A DNA stretch of 6,052 nucleotides. It comes from Actinomycetes bacterium (GTDB lineage Bacteria > Actinomycetota > Actinomycetes > Actinomycetales > Demequinaceae). Every line of letters begins with the position of its first letter. The first letter of the stretch is position 1. The notes below the pieces were generated by a model that made no database searches, was not told where the DNA came from, and saw only the letters and a list, made by a program, of their open reading frames with translations. Where the stretch lies: contig JAEZXC010000046.1 in NCBI GenBank assembly GCA_023442845.1, positions 1-6,052 on the forward strand. Direction: 5' to 3'. Below, one piece after another: positions 1 through 5,727 of this stretch. The translations under genes were made by a program, and so were the position numbers.

Positions 1-681
1 GAGGGACGTCTCCATGTCGACAGCGTCGGGGTCGAGGAGCCACTGGACCTGGAGACCATCCATGACCGCGATGACGTGAGCCGCAGCCTGGGCAGGCGTC
101 ACGGTGTCCACGAGAGCCCCTTCGCCCTCCAAAGCGGTGAATGAACGCTCGAGGTCCGATCGAAGTTCAGCGTATCGCTGGGCGAAGTAGTTGTGCGCGG
201 GATGAGACGCGTCCGACGCCTCGGCTGACAGCTGAGCGAATAGCTCGACAATGCCACGGGCGTGAGTGTTGTTTCGCGCGCTGATGATGAGGTGGCGCAG
301 CATGGCCCGCGGCTCGAGCTCACCGAAGACCTCGTCCTCGATGTCGATCTCATCGCGTCGATTCAGCACCGCCATGAGGAGCGCCGCCTTCGAGGGGAAG
401 TGATAGAGCAGCGTTGGATGGGAGATGCCGCACTTCGCCGCAATGTCGCGAATGCTTGCCGCACGGTAACCGCTGGTGGCGAAGACGCCGAGTGCAGTGT
501 CGAGAATCTGGGTGCGCGTTGCGGCGGAGCGTTGCGCCTGGTCGGTCGCAGCTGAGTCGCCCTGGGCGCGGCCAGTGCTCGCGCGACGCGTCGCCGGGCT
601 GTTGTTGCGCGCCGCTAAGTCGCCCCGGGCGCGGCCCGTGCTCGCGTTGCGTGCCGCCCTGCTTCCTCCTGGCGTGCCCAC
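1..681 (-). CDS. TetR/AcrR-family transcriptional repressor, C-terminus cut by the window edge
   Basis: The frame is open on the minus strand from 681 to the left edge, giving 227 visible residues. The TetR N-terminal DNA-binding domain spans about residues 55-102: helix 1 TRTQILDTALGVFATSGYRA, then IRDIAAKCGIS and the recognition helix HPTLLYHFPSKAAL. A ligand-binding-type helical domain follows, ending in MDGLQVQWLLDPDAVD, which is typical of TetR C-terminal domains. GTG 681 is the only ATG/GTG/TTG in this frame between the upstream stop (730-732) and the HTH. A weak G-rich ribosome site (689-693) lies 7 nt before it. This start gives about 54 residues ahead of helix 1, rich in Ala, Arg, Ser, Thr and Gly; most TetR proteins have far fewer. 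The gene is divergent from the glycosidase operon, and paired operator-like palindromes lie between them, so I infer autorepression and repression of the operon, relieved by a sugar or glycoside ligand. The family call is firm; the ligand is unknown. Confidence 0.93.
   Translation of the reverse strand, partial: MGTPGGSRAARNASTGRARGDLAARNNSPATRRASTGRAQGDSAATDQAQRSAATRTQILDTALGVFATSGYRAASIRDIAAKCGISHPTLLYHFPSKAALLMAVLNRRDEIDIEDEVFGELEPRAMLRHLIISARNNTHARGIVELFAQLSAEASDASHPAHNYFAQRYAELRSDLERSFTALEGEGALVDTVTPAQAAAHVIAVMDGLQVQWLLDPDAVDMETSL
551..646. repeat. Imperfect 63-bp-period direct repeat in the tetR N-terminal region
   Basis: Positions 551-583 and 614-646 match at about 30 of 33 bases, offset by exactly 63 bp (21 codons). 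In the TetR frame the copies read STGRAQGDSA and STGRARGDLA. The multiple-of-three period keeps the frame open, which suggests an in-frame duplication within a disordered N-terminal tail. Confidence 0.8.
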
Positions 682-729
682 TTTGTCACCCCCGCCCCTT
701 AAGCGTCGTCCTCCTGTGCGTGCGCCATC

Positions 730-743
730 CTACCGACTGGTAG
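730..743. promoter_or_regulatory. Operator-like palindrome O1, probable TetR-family binding site
   Basis: The sequence CTACCGACTGGTAG has 5-bp inverted arms (CTACC/GGTAG) around four bases. It differs from the second site at one position only. Its position between divergent tetR and its likely target operon is typical for a TetR operator. Binding is inferred. Confidence 0.75.
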
Positions 744-752
744 AAATTCTCT

Positions 753-766
753 CTACCGAGTGGTAG
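753..766. promoter_or_regulatory. Operator-like palindrome O2, probable TetR-family binding site
   Basis: The sequence CTACCGAGTGGTAG is a second copy of the O1 palindrome, starting 23 bp after it, about two helical turns. It ends 47 bases before the glycosidase start codon, so an occupied site would be expected to block initiation or clearance on the plus strand. A short odd palindrome, AGAAATTCT (742-750), lies between the two sites. Confidence 0.75.
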
Positions 767-801
767 AAAAGAGCGGGCAGAAACAACGGCGCCCTGCAGC
801 G

Positions 802-807
802 AAAGGA
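802..807 (+). promoter_or_regulatory. Ribosome binding site that fixes the glycosidase start
   Basis: AAAGGA lies 6 nt before GTG 814. This favours GTG 814 over an in-frame GTG at 760, which would lie inside operator O2, lacks a Shine-Dalgarno sequence and adds 18 residues that do not look like part of the GH3 fold. Confidence 0.8.
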
Positions 808-813
808 AACCGC

Positions 814-3057
814 GTGAGCAACGAGGCCTACTTGAACCCCGCACTGCCCATCGGCGAGCGCGTTCGCGACCTTGTTGGCCGCATGACGCTTGCCGAGAAG
901 GTGGGCCAAATGCTCCAACTCAACGGCAAGCAAGGCATCGAAGAGCCCGTCCTAAAGATGCACGTCGGTTCGCTGCTGCACATGTCGCCAGAGAACATGC
1001 TGGCGGCCCACGAACTCACACAGCGCACGCGACTGCGCATCCCCTTACTCATTGGCGAAGACTGCATTCACGGCCACTCCTTCTGGGAGGGCGCAACGAT
1101 CTACCCGACGCAACTTGGACTTGCCGCGTCATTCGACCCGGCTCTCGTTGAAAAGGTTGCGCGCGCCACGGCGGTCGAGGTCGCTGCGACAGGCATTCAC
1201 TGGACCTTCTCCCCCGTTCTGTGCATCTCGCGCGATCTGCGTTGGGGACGCGTTAACGAAACCTTTGGCGAGGACCCGCACCTCATTGGTGAACTTGCCT
1301 CGGCGATGGTGCGCGGCTACCAAGGTGACGGCCTCGACGACCCCACCGCAATCCTTGCGACCGCGAAGCACTTCGCGGGTTACTCGGAGACACAAGGCGG
1401 GCGGGACGCCTCCGAAGCCGACATCTCGAGGCGGAAGCTCCGCTCGTGGTACCTGCCACCGTTCGAGCGTGTGGCCCGTGAGGGGTGCGGCACGTTCATG
1501 CTGGGGTACCAGGCGACCGATGGCGTGCCCATCACCATCAATAAGTGGCTCCTCGGCGATGTGCTCCGCGACGAGTGGGGCTACAAGGGCATGCTCATCA
1601 CGGACTGGGATAACGTGGGCAACCTCGTGCGCGAGCAGCGCCTCTTCCCCGACTTCGCTCAGGCAGCAGCGGCGGCGGTCAACGCCGGCAACGACATGAT
1701 CATGACGACGCCGGCGTTCTTCGAGGGCGCTCAAGCGGCAGTGGCGCAGGGGCTCCTTGAGGAGTCGCGCATCGATGAGGCGGTGAGCCGGATTCTCACT
1801 CTCAAGTTTGCACTCGGCCTCTTTGAGAACCCCCGCTTGCCAGACGTCGAACGTCAGCGGGCCGTCATTGCGCACCCTGACCACACGGCACTCAACCTTG
1901 AGGCAACCCGCCGGTCAATAGTCCTTCTCGAGAACAACGGGATGCTCCCGCTCTCGGCCGACAAGCCGGTGCGGATCGCAGTCTCGGGCCCGAATGCGGA
2001 CGACGCCCAGAACCAGTTGGGCGACTGGGCGGGCAAGTCCGGCCAGGCGGACTGGTTGCCCGACGGCCACCCGCGCGCACAGATTGCGACGGTGCTCGAC
2101 GGCCTTCGCCAGCTGGCTCCGGCCGGTTCGACCGTCACCTACGCGCGCGGCGCCGAGATTATCACCACCGGCCCGGACCCGATTGGCGACTTCTACCCTG
2201 ATGGCCAGCCGCGCCCCCACATTGCGATGCCGGTAGACCCGGACCCGGCGATGATCGCCGAGGCCGTGGCTGACGCTCGCGCGGCCGACGTGGCTGTCGT
2301 TGTGCTGGGAGACCGCATCGAACTGGTGGGCGAGGGTCGCTCGACGGCGACGCTTGAACTCCAGGGTGGCCAGGTCGCACTTCTTGACGCCCTGATCGAG
2401 ACGGGAACACCCGTGGTACTCGTGGTCCTCGCGTCGAAGCCTCACGTGTTGCCGCCGTCGGCAGACAAGGCTGCGGCGATTGTGTGGGCAGCCAACCCGG
2501 GGATGCAGGGCGGCCGTGCGCTGGCCGAGATCGTGTTTGGTCACGTGGCGCCGAGCGGACGGCTGCCGATCTCGTGGCCGCGCCATGTAGGCCAGCAACC
2601 CACCTTCTATAACCAGATCGACGCTCAGCACGGCTACCGCTATGCGGACCTCATTCAGGACCCGCGCTGGGTGTTCGGCCACGGCCTCACGTACGGCACC
2701 ATCACGTACGAGAGCCTGGCCGTCTCCACTCCCACCGTGTTGGAAGAGGACACCGTCCGTGCGGAGGTCACCGTCACCAACAGCGGTGACGTTGAAGCGA
2801 CGGAAACCGTCCAGGTCTACATTCGAGATGTCAACACGTCCGCAACGTGGGCCGATAGAGAACTCAAGGCTTTCACGCATGTTCGACTCGCCCCCGGCGA
2901 GACGGCGCACGTTCGAATTGAACTACCCGCGGCGTCGTGCACCATGGTGACGGCGGATGGCCGCCGACTCGTGGAACCGGGCGAGTTCGAAATGCTCGTG
3001 GGGCCGTCGTCACGGCTCGACGACCTACTCGTCGCACCTTTCACCATCAAGGAGTAA
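814..3057 (+). CDS. Glycoside hydrolase family 3, beta-glucosidase type, cytoplasmic
   Basis: The protein is 747 residues from GTG 814, a normal length for a three-domain GH3 enzyme. The N-terminal TIM-barrel domain (about 25-310) has the substrate-binding segment IGEDCIHG (D83), DLRWGRVNETFGEDP (141-155), KHFAGY (K185-H186) and the nucleophile motif LITDWDNV, with D264 the expected nucleophile. The alpha/beta sandwich domain (about 365-600) starts at RRSIVLLENNG. It contains VGEGRS, where E507 is the best candidate acid/base, and closes with FGHGLTYG (621-628). An FnIII-like domain (about 645-745) completes the protein. GH3 enzymes retain configuration and remove terminal beta-linked glucose, or related sugars, from oligosaccharides and glycosides. 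There is no signal peptide, so I infer action on imported substrate in the cytoplasm. The substrate cannot be read from sequence; beta-xylosidase or aryl-glycosidase activity is possible. The next gene begins two bases after the stop. Confidence 0.93.
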   Translation: MSNEAYLNPALPIGERVRDLVGRMTLAEKVGQMLQLNGKQGIEEPVLKMHVGSLLHMSPENMLAAHELTQRTRLRIPLLIGEDCIHGHSFWEGATIYPTQLGLAASFDPALVEKVARATAVEVAATGIHWTFSPVLCISRDLRWGRVNETFGEDPHLIGELASAMVRGYQGDGLDDPTAILATAKHFAGYSETQGGRDASEADISRRKLRSWYLPPFERVAREGCGTFMLGYQATDGVPITINKWLLGDVLRDEWGYKGMLITDWDNVGNLVREQRLFPDFAQAAAAAVNAGNDMIMTTPAFFEGAQAAVAQGLLEESRIDEAVSRILTLKFALGLFENPRLPDVERQRAVIAHPDHTALNLEATRRSIVLLENNGMLPLSADKPVRIAVSGPNADDAQNQLGDWAGKSGQADWLPDGHPRAQIATVLDGLRQLAPAGSTVTYARGAEIITTGPDPIGDFYPDGQPRPHIAMPVDPDPAMIAEAVADARAADVAVVVLGDRIELVGEGRSTATLELQGGQVALLDALIETGTPVVLVVLASKPHVLPPSADKAAAIVWAANPGMQGGRALAEIVFGHVAPSGRLPISWPRHVGQQPTFYNQIDAQHGYRYADLIQDPRWVFGHGLTYGTITYESLAVSTPTVLEEDTVRAEVTVTNSGDVEATETVQVYIRDVNTSATWADRELKAFTHVRLAPGETAHVRIELPAASCTMVTADGRRLVEPGEFEMLVGPSSRLDDLLVAPFTIKE
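3049..3054 (+). promoter_or_regulatory. Ribosome binding site of the MFS gene, inside the glycosidase 3' end
   Basis: AAGGAG overlaps the last codons of the glycosidase and lies 5 nt before ATG 3060. It selects this start over an in-frame ATG at 2937 that would overlap the upstream gene by about 120 bases. The arrangement suggests translational coupling. Confidence 0.85.
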
Positions 3058-3059
3058 GC

Positions 3060-4292
3060 ATGTCCACCGACATCGATGCGGCGCGGCTTCGCAAGGCCCG
3101 CTGGGGCGTCAGCCTGCTGTTCCTTGGCAATGGCGCCATGTGGGCAAACCTTGTGCCGCGCCTGCCGGACATTCGTGAGCGGCTCGACGTGGGTTACGGC
3201 GCCTTTGGTGTGGCAGTGTCGTTTGCGTCCATCGGTGCGATCGTCCTCGGCTTGCTCGCGGCGACTCTCATCCGACGCTTCGGCTCGGCACGAGTGGCCG
3301 CTGCGACGCTGGCCTTGCAGGCAGTGGCCGTTTCGGGCGCCGGCCTTGCGCCGTCAGTTGTTCTCTTTGGCGCCTTCCTCTTCATTAATGGCGCACTCGA
3401 CTCGGTCACGGATGTGGCACAGAACGCGCACGGACTCATCGTCCAGAAGCGGATGAAGCGCTCCATCATCAACGGACTCCACGCGATGTGGTCGGCGGGT
3501 GCGGCGATTGGTGCGTTCCTCGGCCAGACCGCGGTGACGCTCGAGCTCGATATCACTGTGCACCTCGGGGTTGCGGTCATTGCCTTCGCGGGCTTGGCGC
3601 TCATCGCGAAGCGGCTCATGCTTCCCGATGACAGCGCCCGCCCTGCGGAAGAAGAGCAGGCTGCGGAGGACTCGGCTCCAGCGCCTCGCCGTGTTGGGAT
3701 TCCGGCAGCTGCGGCTGTGGCGCTCGGCATGCTGGGTCTCGTGTCGATTGCGGGTGCTGCGGTCGAGGACGCGGGCTTCACGTGGTCGTCCAACTACATG
3801 GCCGACGAGGTGGGTGCTCCCAAGTCCGTCATCGGTTATGCACTTGTGGGCTTGATGGCGTTGCACTTTGTTGGCCGCATCACGGGCGACCGTTTGGTGG
3901 ACCGCTTTGGCGAGCGCACAGTGGTGCGCGTTGGCGGCATGGTGACGATGCTTGGCATGGGCGCGGCGCTTGCATGGCCCTCGGTGTGGGGCACGATTCT
4001 CGGGTTCTCTCTTGCGGGCCTTGGCGTCGCGACGACGGTGCCGATCGCCTTCGCTGCGTCGGACAACATCCCGGGACTTCGTCACGGCACGGGCGTCACG
4101 ATTACGAGCTGGCTTCTGCGGATCTCGTTTCTCGTGGGCCCACCGCTCGTGGGCGCTATTGGCGATGCGACGTCGCTGCGCGCAGGTTTGTTGCTGGTGC
4201 CGCTGTGCGGACTTGCAGTCGTGTTGCTCGCGGGAAGCCTCTCGGGCCGTCACAAGCCAGCCGACGCGATGCAACCACGGCCGATCGCGTAA
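3060..4292 (+). CDS. MFS transporter, YbjJ/MosC-like
   Basis: The product has 410 residues and alternates hydrophobic spans with short charged loops, consistent with 12 transmembrane helices in two halves. Helix 1 begins near W15. The loop 2-3 signature is RRFGSARV (72-79). The segment DVAQNAHG (118-125) recalls the DVAMNA-type motif I associate with YbjJ/MosC-like MFS proteins. A charged, Ala/Glu/Pro-rich cytoplasmic loop (about 189-212) joins the halves, and GRITGDRLVDRFGERT (272-287) is the second-half copy of the loop signature. The gene starts two bases after the GH3 stop with its own strong ribosome site, so the two are almost certainly co-transcribed. I infer uptake of the glycoside cleaved by the GH3 enzyme, or export of a product or aglycone. 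Characterised relatives are few and the substrate is unknown. The membrane-transporter call is firm and the subfamily moderately so. Confidence 0.9.
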   Translation: MSTDIDAARLRKARWGVSLLFLGNGAMWANLVPRLPDIRERLDVGYGAFGVAVSFASIGAIVLGLLAATLIRRFGSARVAAATLALQAVAVSGAGLAPSVVLFGAFLFINGALDSVTDVAQNAHGLIVQKRMKRSIINGLHAMWSAGAAIGAFLGQTAVTLELDITVHLGVAVIAFAGLALIAKRLMLPDDSARPAEEEQAAEDSAPAPRRVGIPAAAAVALGMLGLVSIAGAAVEDAGFTWSSNYMADEVGAPKSVIGYALVGLMALHFVGRITGDRLVDRFGERTVVRVGGMVTMLGMGAALAWPSVWGTILGFSLAGLGVATTVPIAFAASDNIPGLRHGTGVTITSWLLRISFLVGPPLVGAIGDATSLRAGLLLVPLCGLAVVLLAGSLSGRHKPADAMQPRPIA

Positions 4293-4296
4293 GGGC

Positions 4297-4315
4297 GCCG
4301 CGCCACCTTCGCGGC
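4297..4315 (+). terminator. Weak hairpin just after the MFS stop, possible terminator
   Basis: GCCGCG (4297-4302) can pair with CGCGGC (4310-4315) across a 7-nt loop, four bases after the stop codon. There is no T-tract, so this is not a classical intrinsic terminator; in such GC-rich DNA it may be chance. Confidence 0.3.
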
Positions 4316-4343
4316 CTCGTCGCGCTGGCCCCCGGCGGCACCA

Positions 4344-4422
4344 CTCCCGCCACCCCTGCCACGCCCGGCACTCCCGCCACCTCTGCCACGCCCACCTGCC
4401 CCGCGGCACTACTCCCGCCACC
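4344..4422. repeat. Degenerate 27-bp tandem repeat in C-rich intergenic DNA
   Basis: Units at 4344-4370 and 4371-4397 agree at 22 of their first 23 bases (CTCCCGCCACC, one variable base, CTGCCACGCCC). The core CTCCCGCCACC recurs at 4412-4422. No gene in a plausible frame uses it. Replication slippage is the simplest origin. Confidence 0.75.
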
Positions 4423-4480
4423 CCAGCGCCCCCGCGTCGGCGCCCGCCTTCTTCTCCCCCACGGGGAATGAATCGCGGGG

Positions 4481-4508
4481 ATATGCGTTATTAGATGCAA
4501 ACGCATAT
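4481..4508. promoter_or_regulatory. Inverted repeat upstream of the monooxygenase, candidate MarR operator
   Basis: ATATGCGTT (4481-4489) and AACGCATAT (4500-4508) are exact 9-bp inverted arms separated by 10 bp. A possible -10, TATATT (4506-4511), overlaps the right arm; no good -35 is visible. The repeat lies about 30 bp before the monooxygenase start, and a MarR gene is the second gene of the same unit. Autoregulation through this site is therefore likely but inferred. Confidence 0.65.
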
Positions 4509-4526
4509 ATTTGATGAGACACCTAC

Positions 4527-4532
4527 AGGAGG
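4527..4532 (+). promoter_or_regulatory. Ribosome binding site that fixes the monooxygenase start
   Basis: AGGAGG lies 7 nt before ATG 4540. An in-frame ATG at 4495 falls within the inverted repeat, lacks a ribosome site and is rejected. Confidence 0.9.
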
Positions 4533-4539
4533 CTCCCCC

Positions 4540-5727
4540 ATGCAGTTCGGCATCATGTCCGTTTCGGACATCACGCGCGACCCGGTCACCGGCTACACCC
4601 CGTCGGAAGCCGAGCGCATCGACGCGGTCGTCAAGATCGCCACTCACGCCGAAGAGGTGGGCCTCGATGTCTTCGCGATTGGCGAGCACCACAACCCGCC
4701 GTTCTTCTCGTCGTCACCCACCACGCTTCTCGCCAACATCGCGGCGCAGACGGAGCGTTTGGTGCTCACCACGTCGACCACGCTCATCACGACAAATGAC
4801 CCTGTGCGCATCGCCGAGGAGTACGCGATGCTGCAACACCTCAGCAAGGGCCGCATGGATCTAATGCTCGGCCGCGGCAATACGGCGCCGGTGTACCCAT
4901 GGTTCGGTCAGGACATTCGCCAAGGCTTGCCTCTCGCACTTGAGAACTACAACCTTCTCCACCGCTTGTGGCGTGAGGACGTTGTTGATTGGGAAGGCAA
5001 TTTCCGCACGCCGCTGCAGGGCTTTACGTCGACGCCGCGGCCGCTCGATGGTGTCCCACCGTTCGTGTGGCACGGGTCGATCCGCACCCCTGAGATCGCC
5101 GAGCAAGCTGCCTTCTACGGCAACGGCTACTTCGCGAACAACATCTTCTGGCCCAAGGAGCACTACCAGCGCCTCATCGACTTTTACCGCCGTCGCTTCG
5201 AGGCCCACGGCCACGGCACGCAAAAGGAGGCGATCGTTGGGCTCGGCGGCCAGGCGTTCATTGCAAAGAACTCGCAGGACGCACACAACCAGTTCCGTCC
5301 GTACTTCAACGAGGCACCCGTGTACGGACATGGGCCGACGCTGGAGGACTTCCAGGAGATGACGCCTCTGTCCGTCGGAAGCCCGCAAGAGGTCATCGAC
5401 AAGACGCTGACGTTCCGTGACGCGTTTGGCGACTACCAGCGCCAGTTGTTCCTCGTCGATCATGCGGGATTGCCGCTCAAGATGGTTCTTGAGCAGCTCG
5501 ATCTGCTCGGTGGCGAGGTCGTGCCGGTGTTGCGCGAGGAGCTTGAGAAGCGTCGCGACCCGGAGGCGCCTTCGAACCCGCCGTCGCACGCCGACCTTGT
5601 GAAGGCGACGTATGGCGACGCAGAGCCCCGTCAGCCCCGCCCGAACGCCAACCGCGGTGACAATGTCACGGGCGGCTCGCCCTATCAGGACTCCGAGCAA
5701 GCAGTCTCGGCGTATCCGAGCCTGTGA
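4540..5727 (+). CDS. FMN-dependent luciferase-like monooxygenase (CE1758-like)
   Basis: The protein has 395 residues. It begins MQFGIMSVSD, the usual first strand of the luciferase-like TIM barrel. Motifs follow in family order: GLDVFAIGEHHN with E49-H50-H51, the block AEEYAMLQHLSKGRMDL (92-108) running into GRG (111-113), and VGSPQEVI (279-286). Family members oxidise an organic substrate with O2 and reduced FMN supplied by a separate reductase. The overall sequence resembles the actinobacterial group named after Corynebacterium efficiens CE1758; this is from memory, not a search. That group is often paired with an FMN reductase, and none is visible here. After about residue 345 the tail is polar and probably disordered (around PRQPRPNANRGDN), making the protein somewhat longer than many relatives. 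The stop overlaps the MarR start by one base. The physiological substrate is unknown, and light emission should not be assumed. Confidence 0.9.
   Translation: MQFGIMSVSDITRDPVTGYTPSEAERIDAVVKIATHAEEVGLDVFAIGEHHNPPFFSSSPTTLLANIAAQTERLVLTTSTTLITTNDPVRIAEEYAMLQHLSKGRMDLMLGRGNTAPVYPWFGQDIRQGLPLALENYNLLHRLWREDVVDWEGNFRTPLQGFTSTPRPLDGVPPFVWHGSIRTPEIAEQAAFYGNGYFANNIFWPKEHYQRLIDFYRRRFEAHGHGTQKEAIVGLGGQAFIAKNSQDAHNQFRPYFNEAPVYGHGPTLEDFQEMTPLSVGSPQEVIDKTLTFRDAFGDYQRQLFLVDHAGLPLKMVLEQLDLLGGEVVPVLREELEKRRDPEAPSNPPSHADLVKATYGDAEPRQPRPNANRGDNVTGGSPYQDSEQAVSAYPSL

Larger units (their letters stand above)
682..813. promoter_or_regulatory. Divergent control region between tetR and the glycosidase operon
   Basis: This 132-bp gap holds the only AT-richer stretch in the left half and the two palindromes at 730-743 and 753-766. 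A minus-strand TAGGAT (727-732) could be a -10 for tetR. On the plus strand, TGGTAGAAA occurs twice (739-747 and 761-769) and resembles an extended -10 element, overlapping or abutting the palindromes. No convincing TTGACA-like -35 is visible on either strand, so promoter placement is tentative. An AGGAGGA on the minus strand (709-715) has no start codon at usable distance. Confidence 0.6.
4293..4539. other. Intergenic region between the MFS and monooxygenase genes
   Basis: This 247-bp gap has two compositional parts. Positions 4293 to about 4465 are very C-rich on the plus strand, with a small hairpin and tandem repeats, and I see no credible gene there. Positions about 4466-4539 shift to AT-rich sequence carrying an inverted repeat, a possible -10 and the ribosome site of the monooxygenase. 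Confidence 0.7.

Noticed and set aside
698..728. Nine-codon minus-strand reading frame MAHAQEDDA upstream of tetR
   Set aside because: It could be a leader peptide, but it has no ribosome site, and the candidate tetR -10 (727-732) would place the transcript start downstream of its ATG. Kept only as a sign that the tetR start deserves care.
760..813. GTG 760 as the glycosidase start, adding 18 residues
   Set aside because: It lies inside operator O2, has no ribosome site, and the added residues are not a signal peptide. GTG 814 has AAAGGA at ideal spacing.
1915..2910. 331-codon minus-strand open frame
   Set aside because: It lies opposite the GH3 gene, has an Arg/His-rich composition typical of antisense frames in high-GC DNA, and shows no recognisable domain.
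2937..3059. ATG 2937 as the transporter start
   Set aside because: It would overlap the glycosidase by about 120 bases and encode a non-hydrophobic, non-MFS leader. ATG 3060 has AAGGAG 5 nt upstream.
3354..4421. 355-codon minus-strand open frame
   Set aside because: It is antisense to the transporter gene, extremely Arg/His-rich, and has no domain. The transporter frame is clearly the coding one.
4344..4422. Tandem repeat considered as a CRISPR array
   Set aside because: Units are directly adjacent without unique spacers, are degenerate, and no cas gene is present.
4399..4480. CCCCGCG (4399-4405) pairing with CGCGGGG (4474-4480) as a long-range hairpin
   Set aside because: Seven pairs across a loop of about 70 bases is expected by chance in such C-rich sequence.
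4861..5700. 279-codon minus-strand open frame
   Set aside because: It is antisense to the monooxygenase, whose motifs run through the whole interval. No independent coding evidence.
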